Shown piece by piece: positions 11,287 to 21,066 of a DNA stretch of 64,000 bases. The notes beneath the pieces were generated by a model, which saw nothing but the letters and a program-made list of their open reading frames with translations, had not been told where the DNA came from and searched no databases. The first letter of the stretch is position 1. Every line of letters starts with the position of its first letter. Source of the DNA: Candidatus Sabulitectum silens (GTDB taxonomy: Bacteria; Fermentibacterota; Fermentibacteria; Fermentibacterales; JCC-6); the NCBI GenBank assembly GCA_001875255.1, contig MJAN01000006.1, forward strand, positions 1 to 64,000, written 5' to 3'. The translations under genes were made by a program, and so were the position numbers.

Positions 11287-11853
11287 ATGAGCCGAAGAGA
11301 TGACCGAGTATGCCCGGTAGCCCTCCACCGAAGCCTTAACAACCCCTTCAGGAAGCTCATCCACAACCCGAAGAAGATCCTCAGCCGGTACATAAAGGAA
11401 GGCGACATAGCCATAGACATTGGCTGTGGCCCGGGCTTCTTCACCATCCCCATGGCAGAACTCACCGGCAATACAGGCAGAACCATAGCCGCCGACCTCC
11501 AGCAGGGCATGCTGGACATCATAAAGAAGAAGATAAAGAACAAACCCATAGAGAAGGGCATCATCCTCCACAGAACCACCGAGACCAATCTCAACCTGGC
11601 CATCAAGGCCGACTTCGCACTCCTCTTCTACATGGTGCATGAAGTCCCCAACCGGGAAGAGCTCTGCCGCCAGGTGAGAACCACAATGAAACCCACCGGC
11701 ACCGTCCTCATCATCGAACCCCCGGTTCATGTAACGAAGAAGGACTTTGAGGAAACGAAGCAGGCAGCCAGAAAAGCCGGTTTCAGGGTGGAGGAGGGGC
11801 CGAAGCTCTTCCTGGACAGAACCGCCATACTCAGGCCGGTCAAGGAAGAATAG
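11287..11853 (+). CDS. Class I SAM-dependent methyltransferase (third gene of the ECF operon)
   Basis: 188 residues, intact. Motif I is AIDIGCGPGFFTIPMAEL, followed by TIAADLQQGMLDII (acidic end of strand 2). FYMVHEVPNREEL and PTGTVLIIEPPVHV match motifs II and III of UbiE/Methyltransf_25-like enzymes. The C-terminus is KAGFRVEEGPKLFLDRTA, typical of the strand 6-7 region. It follows the ECF sigma and membrane protein in the same orientation after a short hairpin-containing gap. Substrate unknown. The last ~60 bp plus its terminator are duplicated about 1.6 kb downstream. Confidence 0.85.
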   Translation: MSRRDDRVCPVALHRSLNNPFRKLIHNPKKILSRYIKEGDIAIDIGCGPGFFTIPMAELTGNTGRTIAADLQQGMLDIIKKKIKNKPIEKGIILHRTTETNLNLAIKADFALLFYMVHEVPNREELCRQVRTTMKPTGTVLIIEPPVHVTKKDFEETKQAARKAGFRVEEGPKLFLDRTAILRPVKEE

Positions 11854-11872
11854 AAGGACTGCAATAGCAAAG

Positions 11873-11912
11873 GCCGGTGTTATGCTGCTCTGCGTGATGC
11901 CGGCTTATTTTT
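11873..11912 (+). terminator. Rho-independent terminator of the methyltransferase operon
   Basis: Arms GCCGGTGTTATGC and GCGTGATGCCGGC pair over 13 bp (four G-U wobbles) around a 6 nt loop and are followed by TTATTTTTG. It lies 20 bp after the TAG of the methyltransferase. A second copy at 13412 keeps every pair, one of them by changing a wobble to an A-U pair. Confidence 0.8.
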
Positions 11913-11958
11913 GTTGTGATGGGGTTTGTCAGAGGGGGAAGGGGGTCTGGAACAGGTG

Positions 11959-11987
11959 TTGACACAACTTGATAGGTATAGCATCAT
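11959..11987 (+). promoter_or_regulatory. Candidate promoter of propeller lipoprotein 1
   Basis: TTGACA, 17 bp, CATCAT. The same arrangement (TTGACACAAC, 13 bp, CATCATTAAA) recurs at 13495 before the second paralogue with an otherwise different spacer. That conservation supports a real promoter, although the -10 is only 4/6. Confidence 0.5.
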
Positions 11988-12042
11988 TAAACTTTATTTA
12001 CAGAATGGGTATACGTTGAAGTATACTTTTCATTGTTTTGAA

Positions 12043-13172
12043 ATGGAGATGAAATGCGAAACAATTGTATTTGCCTTGTTCCTGTCCTCTATCACCATCT
12101 CTTTCAGCTGTGGTGAAACGGAGACAACAGAATACGCAAATGAGAATGCGCAACCCCTCTATGATCTGATAAAAGCTGATTCTATCGGGTTTGAGTTTGG
12201 TGACTCCAACTATGTTTTTGGAGCGATCATTGATGCAACCTATCTTATCGATGGCCGCATTGCTCTTCTTGACATTCTTCAGCGCAAAATACTTGTTTTC
12301 TCCAGAAGCGGTGAGTTCATTGGTTCTGCCGGCGGGGAGGGCATGGGTCCCGGCGAATTTATCTCACCCTATTCTCTGACACCACTGTCTAATGGTGGAT
12401 TTGCGGTTTCAGATATACAACAGGGCAAAATAGCCTTTTTCGACTCATCTCTGGGGTTGGTAAAGGAATTGAGCGGTTTTCAGCCAATGGCTCCCGACCG
12501 AATCAGTATTGGCCCCGATGGTTCAGTTTTCGGCCGTAGACACAACTGGTATTATGATGAGGATCAGGAAGAAGTATACAGTGGTTCCGAATACTGTCTC
12601 TGGTCTGATTCCACACAACCTGATCAGTTACCAGGAAACTATTTTCCTCATTCATCGGATGATCATTTCTTCTGCGGGATATCCTCCACCGATGATGGCA
12701 GATTGTTCACAATGCCTCTTCAAGATCAGAATACAGGATTACCGGATATTCCTCATCAGGAGATGTCAGCTTTCAGATCGAGCTTCCCTGGGAAACTATG
12801 TATTTAACGGAAGAAGAATTGCTGGCTGCCCGGCCCCACATGGTTATTCCCGGACCTGGGAGTGAGTCTACATCCTCAGAGCTTTCTGCGGACTGGTCAC
12901 CTGATTCAACACGAGGAGCAGGAACACTTGCAGGTCTTGATGGTGAAAACCGATTATGGGTGAAATCCGGGAGAGGCGAAGGAGCATCTCCTGTATTCGA
13001 TTTGTACAGCGCCACTGATGGTACATCATTGGGTTCTATAGAAACCACGCTTCCGGCGATTGCTCGATTCTGGACTATAAGGGTTTCTGAACCAGGAATA
13101 CTTGGATGGGATCATAACCCCGGGGATTATCCACGGGTCTACATGCTTGAACTTGTGGATAGAAACCAGTGA
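12043..13172 (+). CDS. 6-bladed beta-propeller lipoprotein 1
   Basis: About 375 residues. The N-terminus is a lipoprotein signal with lipobox SFSC (Cys about residue 20-22, depending on which of two in-frame ATGs is used). The body resembles the 6-bladed beta-propeller (NHL-like) lipoproteins common in the FCB group: a DSxxFEFGDSNYVFG start, then DGRIALLDILQRKILVFSRSG, then the typical GEGMGPGEFISP motif. It ends with GDYPRVYMLELVD, which is shared with paralogue 2 (EDYPRIYLLELVE). A frame change near 12722 joins the two track ORFs. Base composition is clearly AT-richer than the flanks. Role unknown; likely a periplasmic or outer-membrane sensor or ligand-binding protein. Confidence 0.8.
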
Positions 13173-13355
13173 AAGACAGAGGGCAATTGATTCATAACCG
13201 CTGAATTAACCTGGCACAGTCCTTCTGTTCAGGAATCAGGTGTCCGAGAAACTTGCTAATCACTTCATCGCACGGTCCGGAATGGATCCCAGGGTTGTTG
13301 TCGGTCGTGATGCAGAGATTGCTTATTTCGAAACCCGCCTTTCGGACAAAGAGCT

Positions 13356-13446
13356 GGTTTCAGGGTGGAGGAGGGGCCAAAGCTCTTCCTGGACAGAACC
13401 GCCATTCTCAGGCCGGTGTTATGCTGTTCTGCGTAATGCCGGCTTT
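13356..13446 (+). pseudogene. Duplicated 3' end of the methyltransferase fused to its terminator
   Basis: Positions 13356-13417 match 11779-11840 with two differences, and 13411-13446 match 11871-11906. The 30-odd bases carrying the stop codon are missing, with the joint at a short direct repeat (AGGCCGGT). The frame GFRVEEGPKLFLDRTAILRPV is still readable but has no start. The hairpin terminator survives (13412-13443, followed by TTTT). It sits between propeller genes 1 and 2 and is a remnant of a segmental duplication. The rest of 13173-13355 has no gene I can support, although a short frame (MDPRVVVGRDAEIAYFETRL) may be another remnant. Confidence 0.85.
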
Positions 13447-13494
13447 TCCCGTAAATGACCATTGTCGCAATATCAGAGTCTTCAGAATTAACCA

Positions 13495-13523
13495 TTGACA
13501 CAACACGCAGGGCATTACATCAT
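13495..13523 (+). promoter_or_regulatory. Candidate promoter of propeller lipoprotein 2
   Basis: TTGACA, 17 bp, CATCAT, matching the element before paralogue 1 in both hexamers and spacing while the spacer differs. It is part of the duplicated unit terminator-promoter-propeller gene. Confidence 0.5.
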
Positions 13524-13569
13524 TAAATCTGATTTTTTGGGTAGGGATATCCAGAACCATTCATAGTTA

Positions 13570-14724
13570 ATGCTTCTGCAGAACAGGAATGAAGTGAAGC
13601 TATTCGGAATTACTGGAATCGGGTTAATGCTTTTCCTGACCTGGACTGCATGCTCTGAAAAAACGGAAGATCATACTGCAGCAAAATTCGTGCTGAGAGT
13701 TGTCGATTCCTTAGGGGTGGAAACCGGGGACAGCAATCAAATTTTCGGGGATATCAACGGACTGTGCTTTGTCTCTGATTCGGCTTTTGTCGTATTTGAT
13801 AGATCTTACCAGCAGCTTCGTTTGTTCACCATTGATGGGGAGCACCTGGTAACTGAATCTTACCTGGGAGATGGTCCACTTGAATACAGATTCGCAGAAT
13901 ACCTTGCTCCCCTGGATTCCTGCTTCGGGGTTTTTGATTTTGAAATGCCGCCAAGATGCATTCTTTTCAATTCAGAGCTCGTTCCTGTGAGTTCCGTTAC
14001 CCTGCAGGAAAGCTCTGCCTTAACAAATCCAGCATTTCTTGGTGCGGAATCCATTATTGGCAGTGTCGGAAGCTTCGAGGAAAGGGATGGCTCGCTGATA
14101 CTCATGAATAATACCTGCAAATGGAATTACGAAAATGGAATTCGAGAAATCCTGCTGTACGAGAACTTCAGCGAGTTGGGATCATTTGAGGAAGGATATG
14201 GGAGCTTCGTTGATCTTGAGCATTGTATTGAAACATACAAGGATAGCCTGATATTCATTGCTCCGGATTTAAATGAATCCCGGATTCTAACCTTCACATC
14301 AGATGGAGTATGCCGCGACACGATAGCGTTTGAACTCACAAGAGAACCCCGATCAATCGATGAGATTGAGTTGGAGGTGACATGGAGGAAGCTGCGAGAC
14401 GGCAACCTGGGAGATTGGTATCCTTCCGAGCTCGAACCAGGAATTACTCAGTTACAGGTTCAGGATTCAAACGGTTTGCTCTGGGTTACCCATGGTTCTC
14501 GATTCTCTCCTGAATTTGAAGTATTTGATATTGATGGCAATCATATGTTTAGCTGCAGTTGTTCTGGTCTGCCCGAAAGAGACTACTACCGATTTTGCAT
14601 TTCCGACGAAGGTTACATAGCTTACACGATGCATCCTGAGGATTATCCACGGATTTACCTCCTTGAACTCGTTGAAGAAACAATTGAAAACCGATCGAAT
14701 TCAACAGGACCGTCAGGGTTATGA
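13570..14724 (+). CDS. 6-bladed beta-propeller lipoprotein 2
   Basis: 384 residues, intact. Lipoprotein signal with lipobox TWTAC (Cys about residue 28). After a short linker come propeller strands VVDSLGVETGDSNQIFGDIN, then VFDRSYQQLRLFTIDGEHL and GDGPLEYRF, the degenerate counterpart of the GEGPGEF signature. The C-terminus EDYPRIYLLELVEE matches paralogue 1. Composition is AT-rich. It follows the duplicated terminator and promoter and precedes paralogue 3. Function unknown; likely lipid-anchored envelope binding protein. Confidence 0.8.
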   Translation: MLLQNRNEVKLFGITGIGLMLFLTWTACSEKTEDHTAAKFVLRVVDSLGVETGDSNQIFGDINGLCFVSDSAFVVFDRSYQQLRLFTIDGEHLVTESYLGDGPLEYRFAEYLAPLDSCFGVFDFEMPPRCILFNSELVPVSSVTLQESSALTNPAFLGAESIIGSVGSFEERDGSLILMNNTCKWNYENGIREILLYENFSELGSFEEGYGSFVDLEHCIETYKDSLIFIAPDLNESRILTFTSDGVCRDTIAFELTREPRSIDEIELEVTWRKLRDGNLGDWYPSELEPGITQLQVQDSNGLLWVTHGSRFSPEFEVFDIDGNHMFSCSCSGLPERDYYRFCISDEGYIAYTMHPEDYPRIYLLELVEETIENRSNSTGPSGL

Positions 14725-14770
14725 AGCAGCGTTGTATGCTGATTCGGGAGCTGCTTAACAGAAGGAGAAA

Positions 14771-15927
14771 ATGAACAGTTTAATTCTTATTATCAGTATT
14801 CTTGTTCTTTCCATGCTTTTTTCTTGCGAAGAAGACCGTGACGAAGCTCAAGGTGCTCGTTCTTATGACGAATATGAACAGAACACAGGAATTCCTCTGG
14901 ATACACTGGAGAAGTGGACTGCGTATGTGCAATCATCTGACGAGGGATTATGGGAAGATGATCCGGATCATTCCCTGATTCTTGGGAGGGTAGCAGCATT
15001 GGGAGGTGAAAATGACTTGTCTCCTCCATTCTATGATCCTCTTTACATTCATGTAATTTCTGACACATTGCTTATTGCCGACCAGGCAACCCAGGAGCTT
15101 GTCTGCATGAATAGCAGCGGAGAGCTGTTTTGGAAAGCGGGTGATATTGGTGAGGGCCCCGGCCATTTTCACGGTATCGGAACAATGGCAAATGCCGGGA
15201 ATTTGATCGCGGTAGCCAATACAGGCCTTGATCGTATAGATATCTTTACATGTTCAGGTGAGTTCAGCAGGACAATATCCATTCAATCTCCTGAGGATTT
15301 GATAGGAGTTTCTGATTCCACAATCATTGTCCTTTCAGGAACCGAGCCTAATGGTGATGTGCATCTGGTCAATTTGAACACCGGTGAGTTCGATTCCTTC
15401 GGAGAATTGAGGAAGATCCTGAGATGGTTCTCGACATGAGATTCAGGGATAATCTGCGTGGGACTTTGCTGCCAGGTGATATTCTTGCCGTTGTTTCAAG
15501 ATATGAGCATAAGCTTTACATCTTCAACCTGGAAACAGAAGAACTTGTTTTCAGCGGTGTTCGAGATCTTCCTTCCGAACCTTCCAAACCTTATCGCAGT
15601 TTCAATGAAGAGACAGGTTACAGAACAACAATAATGTTCCCCTCGGTTGGCGGTGTATTCACAGGCCCTGAAGGCATGATCAATGTTGTTGTGGATGAAT
15701 ACCAAAATGATGGTACTCTCCTTCATGACAACAGATACATTGACTACGCACCTGTTACAGTGGTTGACAGATACAATGAGAACGGTGAGTATCTTGACAG
15801 CTATTGCTTGCCTGACTCGGGTATCTCGTGGGTAAGAACTCTTCCGCCGAACATGCTTGCTGGCAGGCAGCAAGGTACAGGAATGCTTATGATTTACAGG
15901 CCATGGTTAATAGAAGAAAACCAGTAG
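14771..15927 (+). CDS. 6-bladed beta-propeller lipoprotein 3
   Basis: About 385 residues across one indel near 15428. The ribosome binding site is AGAAGGAG. The N-terminus MNSLILIISILVLSMLFSC is a textbook lipoprotein signal (Cys 19). It has the propeller signature KAGDIGEGPGHFHGI and further strands such as NLIAVANTGLDRIDIFTCSG. It is divergent from paralogues 1 and 2 but in tandem with them, 46 bp downstream of 2, so probably co-transcribed. AT-rich like its neighbours. Function not known. Confidence 0.78.
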
Positions 15928-16031
15928 CTAACCATGGTGGCGGTTTGAAGGAAAAGGCCTTGCCTGAGTGTATTTCTTCCAGTGAGCCGCAAAAGTTGCC
16001 CATGCTGAGAAGCAATGTTGAAAGGAATCCA

Positions 16032-16451
16032 TTGCCCATAACCGTCACCGCAGCCTGCGCCCTTAAGAAAGACTCGGTCCTTCTCTGTCGCAGGGCCATG
16101 AACCAGAAGCTTGCCGGGTTCTGGGAGTTTCCAGGGGGAAAGGTCGAGGAGGGGGAGAGTTACGCTGAGTGCCTTGCCCGGGAGCTGTTTGAGGAGCTGG
16201 GGGTGGAAACGGTTGTTGGTTCAGTTGTTGCTGAGAGCACCCATGCTTATGACTCGTTTTCAATTCGGTTGGTTTTGCTGGAGACAACGATTGTAGGTGG
16301 TGAGATAACACTGTCTGTCCATGACAGGTATGAGTGGGTGCCGGTGGGGGAGTTGCTTGGCTGGAACTCGCCCCTGCGGATGTTCCATTGGCTCGTTCAC
16401 TTATGGAGTTGCACGGGGAATCTTGTGGATAAGCACGACCCTTCGAGGTGA
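16032..16451 (+). CDS. NUDIX (MutT-like) (deoxy)nucleoside triphosphate pyrophosphohydrolase
   Basis: 139 residues. A complete NUDIX box is present: GGKVEEGESYAECLAREL followed by FEELG, with REx2EE and the upstream FWEFPGG typical of the MutT/8-oxo-dGTPase branch. I prefer TTG at 16032, 4-5 nt after AAAGGAA, giving a family-like N-terminus (LPITVTAACALKK). ATG at 16002 is an alternative. Its stop overlaps the GTG start of the helicase as GTGA, so the two are translationally coupled. It likely hydrolyses damaged or modified NTPs; the coupling suggests a joint nucleic-acid maintenance or defence role. Confidence 0.85.
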   Translation: MPITVTAACALKKDSVLLCRRAMNQKLAGFWEFPGGKVEEGESYAECLARELFEELGVETVVGSVVAESTHAYDSFSIRLVLLETTIVGGEITLSVHDRYEWVPVGELLGWNSPLRMFHWLVHLWSCTGNLVDKHDPSR

Positions 16452-19400
16452 CTGACCATCTCGTTGCAGGGGCGATTCTGATCCCTTCTGCCGAAGCTGC
16501 TTTCCGCGATCAACAATGCCACTGAGATTGATATTGCAGTTGCCTTTGTTCAGTCTACCGGGCTTAGACTGCTGTATGATGCCCTGGTGGATGCTCTTGG
16601 GGCGGGGGCGAGGGTCAGGTTCCTCACCGGGACTATCTCTATGTAACGGATCCCGAGGCACTTCGCACTCTGTTGCTGCTTAACGAAATGGGTGCCGATA
16701 CCCGGATCTTTGAGAGCGCCGGCAGGAGCTTTCACATGAAGGCATATATGTTCGTGAAGAGTGCTGGTGGTTCCCCCGTTGCCGGTCGTGCCTTCGTGGG
16801 TTCAAGCAACATCAGCCGTTCAGCACTTACACACGGGCTTGAGTGGAACCTCCGGGTGGATATGGATGACAATCCCGCCCGGTTCGCTGAACTTCGGGAG
16901 AAGTTCGAGAGGCTGTATTCTTCCCCCAAACCCGGGAGATCACCAACGCCTGGATCGATGCCTATGTTTCACGGCGCCCTTCATTCAAGAGTGCCGAAGT
17001 TCAGCCAGGTACCGATCAGATGGCTTTGCCTCCCAAGCCGAATCACATTCAGTCGGAGGCTCTTCGCCTGCTAGCGGAGACCCGGGATTACGGTGACTCA
17101 CGGGGACTCGTAGTGATGGCAACCGGTACAGGAAAAACCTGGCTGGCGGCCTCGACTCATATGCTTTCCGGGCTAAAAAGGTTCTCTTCGTAGCCCATAG
17201 GGAAGAGATACTCAAGCAGGCCGAGGAGACCTTCATCAGAATACGGCCTGAAGCCAGCATAGGGCATTACTCCGGCAGCGAGAAAACAATGGATACCGAC
17301 TTGCTCTTCGCATCGGTACAGACACTGGGAAAGCTCGGTCACCTGCGCAGGTTCAGTGAAGACCACTTCGACTATATAGTTGTGGATGAGTTTCACCACG
17401 CGGCTGCCAGAACCTACCAGAAGCTTTTAGCCCACTTTTCACCGAAGTTCCTGCTGGGGCTTACGGCTACTCCGGACAGGACCGACCAGGCAGACATTCT
17501 GGCTCTGTGCGATGACAACCTGGTTATTCAGAGAGATCTTTTCGACTCGATTCGGATGAGTCTGCTTTGCCCCTTCGACTACTATGGAGTTGCTGACCGC
17601 AGTGTGGACTACAAGGACATCCCATGGCGCAACGGGAAGTTTGACCCGGTGAAGCTGGAGAACAAACTGGCAACAGCAGCAAGGGCAAATCATGTTCTTG
17701 GTGAATGGTATTCCCGGAAGCAGTCGAAGACCCTGGCATTCTGTGTTTCCATCAAGCATGCGGACTTCATGGCTGAGCACTTCAACCGCGCCGGTATTCC
17801 CGCCGTGGCGGTGCATAATCGTTCCGAGGTCCGAAGAAATACCGCTTTGAGAATGCTTCGAGATGGCGAGATCGAGGTGCTTTTCTCTGTGGATCTCTTC
17901 AATGAAGGCATAGACGTTCCCAGCATTGATACCGTTTTGATGTTAAGGCCAACGGAATCGAAGATCCTGTTCCTGCAGCAGCTTGGCAGGGGTTTGAGGA
18001 TACACAGGGAGAAGAACCATCTCACGGTGCTGGACTTCATTGGAAACCACATCAGCTTCTTTAACAAGTTCGAGGCTCTCTTCAAGATAGATAAGACGAA
18101 CAGGGCGAGAAGAGAGTTCCTGGAAAAGGTTGAATCAGGGGCTCTAGAATTGCCTCAGGTTGCTACATGAACTACGACCTTGAATCAATTGAGTTCATGA
18201 AGAACCTCATGAAGACCAATACCCACACCCAGAAGGACTTCTACTTCTCCCTGAAGGATTCACTGGGCAGAAGACCAACCCTTTCGGAGTATTTCCTGGC
18301 TGGAGGGGGAATTTCTGCACTTCGAAGTGAGTACGGAGGCTGGTTCAACTTCCTTGAGGCGCAGGGTGAGATCGAGCCCGGTTTCATTGATGTACTGGGG
18401 TCTCATTCCGGTTTTCTCAGCGAACTGGAATCCTCAGCGATGTCGAAATCCTACAAGATGATACTCATGGAGGCCTTCATTGACCTTGACGGGTTCTCCG
18501 ACCCACCATCTGTTGAGGATCTGTGCAGAAGGTCGTACAAGGTAATGTCCCGCCGCATCAAGTGCCAGGCGGATCTGCCGGAACGGTTCAAAGGCGGCTT
18601 TGAACGGTATAACGTAATTGAGAAACGCTGGATAACGTACTGGAACAGCAATCCCATTAGTGCCTGGACAGGGGAAAGGCGAAGGTCCGGGGAAACCTCA
18701 TTCAGTCTGGCCGGAAACAGGTTCATTTACAGGGGAGAAGTGACGACTGAACAGATCGCAGACCTGGAATCCATGGTACTGGAAACAGTCAATTACAAAT
18801 ACGAGCAGTACCTGTCCAGAAGAACCCGGGTTACCGGCCCCGCCCATATTGATGCAGAATCATCCAACCTGATCGAGGTTCCTTTCTTCAGCGACCTGCA
18901 GATCGCCTGCGGGCATTTCAAATCCAGCTCACACGACCTGGATAGTTTGCATTACAAAACCCTTCCGATGTCCTATGGTAACCTGAACCCGGCAAGGCAT
19001 TTCATCGCAAGAGCCAGTGGAAACTCAATGAATGGCGGCAAGTCACCCATCAGGGACGGGGATTATCTGCTTCTGGACCTTGTGACCCCTGAGAGCGCAG
19101 GGAGCATCAGCGATCAGCTTGTTGTGATCGAGAAGCAGGATGAAACCGGTGACGATCAGTACCTTCTTCGCTATGTGAAGAAGCTGGGAAATGGCAACTA
19201 CATTCTTCAGGCCTGGAATGAAGACTATCCCGATATGCCTGCAACAGAGGACATGGTGACCCGTGCCCGGGTTAAGCAGGTGATCGATCCCCTTGACCTG
19301 ATACTTCACACGAAAACGAAGACAAGAGAGATTCCCGGGCTCTTTGGCCTTGAGTACAACCAGGGCAACTGGCAGGCGGGGCATGTCTGCCCGAAGGATC

Positions 19401-19752
19401 ATCCTGATCAGTTCCTGCTGGTAACGCTGAACAAGCAGGGTCAGCAGGAATCCCATAAGTACCATGACTACTTCATCGATGACAGGACATTCCACTGGCA
19501 GAGCCAGAGGTCTACAAAGCCAGGTTCCAAGAGGGGAATGGGAGTGATCAAACACAGGGAAAACGGTTCGATGATCCACCTGTTCCTTCGAAAGAACAAG
19601 TTAATCGGGGGAAGGCAGCCCCTTACACCTATCTCGGTACTGCGGATTACCAATCACATTCCGGCTCAGAACCCATGGATGTGGTTTTCACACTGGCAAA
19701 CCCCATTTCAAAGGAGGTTGCCGCGGAGCTTGAGATTCAGGGTACTGGGTAG
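16448..19752 (+). CDS. PLD nuclease - SF2 helicase - S24-like - DUF3427 protein
   Basis: About 1100 residues in several frames. It starts at GTG 16448 overlapping the NUDIX stop. A phospholipase-D-type nuclease domain (SFHMKAYMF, then FVGSSNISRSAL) is followed by an SF2 helicase: Walker A VVMATGTGKTWLAA, motif II VVDEFHHA, motif III GLTATPDR, and motifs V/VI (LFSVDLFNEGIDVPSID, LQQLGRGLR). Near 18157 the track shows a stop and new ORF, but GCYMNYDL in the adjacent frame is continuous with the family, so this is one protein. An S24/LexA-like segment (ASGNSMNGGKSPIRDGD) follows, then the DUF3427 end (FHWQSQRST ... TYLGTADYQSHSGSEPM), which needs a shift near 19605. Probable ATP-dependent DNA translocase/nuclease. 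Confidence 0.82.
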
Positions 19753-19794
19753 CTGATGAAAAATGCATTGTGCAAATCGGAAAAGGAGAATCAG

Positions 19795-20328
19795 ATGATC
19801 AGAGGAGAGAGGGTGTTGCTCAGGCCTGTTGTGAAAGAGGATGTTCCAATTCAACATCAGTTCTACCAGAATATCGAGCTCTTCACTCTCAATGCGTCGA
19901 TTCCCCATGTTACCACTCTGGAAGCCATGGATGAGTGGTATGAGATCAGCACGAAAAGGGATGAGAACAATCAGTTCCTGGCGATCGAGGTTGACGGAGA
20001 GTACATAGGGGTGTGTTCCATCAAGAACTCTAAGAGCTGGCCGGGAAACTACTGGTATGGCATCGCCATCGGCAATCCTGAGTACTGGGGCAAGGGTTAT
20101 GGCTCTGAAGTAACTCAGCTGATGAAGGACTACGCCTTCCACTACCTGGGAGCCAGGAGAATAGGCCTGGGAACAAATTCAAAGAACCCCAGGGCGATCC
20201 GGTGCTTCGAATCCTGCGGTTTCGTTGAAGAGGGAAGTATAAGGCAGCACTACTGGATAGACGGCGGCTATGCGGACTATGTGTACATGGGTATCCTCCG
20301 TGAGGAATGGGAGAGTTCGAGTAAGTAG
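19795..20328 (+). CDS. GNAT N-acetyltransferase (RimJ/RimL-like)
   Basis: 177 residues from ATG 19795 (AAAAGGAG upstream); the track start at 19756 is less likely. It has the Acetyltransf_3 pattern: GERVLLRPVVKEDV at the N-terminus, YWGKGYGSEVTQLMKDYAF for the acetyl-CoA loop, and NPRAIRCFESCGFVEEG at the C-terminal strand, as in ribosomal-protein or spermidine-type acetyltransferases. Substrate unknown. It lies 43 bp after the helicase and is closed by a clear terminator. Confidence 0.88.
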   Translation: MIRGERVLLRPVVKEDVPIQHQFYQNIELFTLNASIPHVTTLEAMDEWYEISTKRDENNQFLAIEVDGEYIGVCSIKNSKSWPGNYWYGIAIGNPEYWGKGYGSEVTQLMKDYAFHYLGARRIGLGTNSKNPRAIRCFESCGFVEEGSIRQHYWIDGGYADYVYMGILREEWESSSK

Positions 20329-20362
20329 AAGCCCCGGGATCGGTCAGGGGCTTTGATTTTGT
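20329..20362 (+). terminator. Rho-independent terminator after GNAT
   Basis: AAGCCCC and GGGGCTT form a 7 bp stem with an 11 nt loop immediately after the TAG, followed by a T-rich tail (TGATTTTGTT). It probably ends the NUDIX-helicase-GNAT transcript. Confidence 0.75.
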
Positions 20363-20389
20363 TGATCTTTGTGCGGATCGGGAAGCAGG

Positions 20390-20957
20390 ATGATGCATTA
20401 CAGAGAACTGGAAGAATCGGATCTGACGGGATTGCCCGGCATCGACAGAAGCGACTACTCCCCTTCATGGTGCAGAATAGAGAAGGTGTGCTGGTGCAGG
20501 AGGACCGTGACTTCGTACACACGGGGTTCGATCGGGATGCATGGGAAGAGATAGCCGGGGAGTATGCTGTTGCATTGAGGAATGACACGGCAATTCTCAT
20601 CGGGCCTATGATGGAGACTCGCTGGTTGGTATAGCAGGGCTGGATACCTCAAGAACTTACGGACCCTCCGGGAACATGTACAACTTCGGTCCGATGTGGG
20701 TGAGCAGGGAGTACAGAGGCGGCGGAATCGGCAGAAAACTGTTCAGCCTGATGGTTGAGAAGGCCTCGACACTTCCGGTTGACGGTCTGTACGTAAGTGC
20801 CACTCCGGTGCCCGGGACCGTAGGCTTTTACATGTCAATGGGGTGCAGGCTGCTGGACAGTCCTGACCCCGAACTCTTCTCCCTGGAACCTGAAGATATC
20901 CATATGTTCTACGATCTTGTCCAGTTCAGGGAATCGGTCAGTCGAAAAGATATGTGA
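20390..20957 (+). CDS. GNAT family N-acetyltransferase
   Basis: About 190 residues in three frames (shifts near 20470 and 20610). The start is one of two adjacent ATGs after GGAAGCAGG. The acetyl-CoA loop is SREYRGGGIGRKLFSLMVEKA. The strand before it (SLVGIAGLDTSRTYG) and the late GFYMSMGCRLLD are also GNAT hallmarks. Substrate unknown. It stands alone after a terminator. Confidence 0.78.
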
Positions 20958-21066
20958 ATGCCCTCAGTTCCCTGTTGAGATCCCTTTACAGCCAGTGTGG
21001 CCGGGGGTGTTCATGATTATGTATCGTTTCCCTGCTCCGCTGCTTCCGGCTTGTTAAGGAGAGTTC

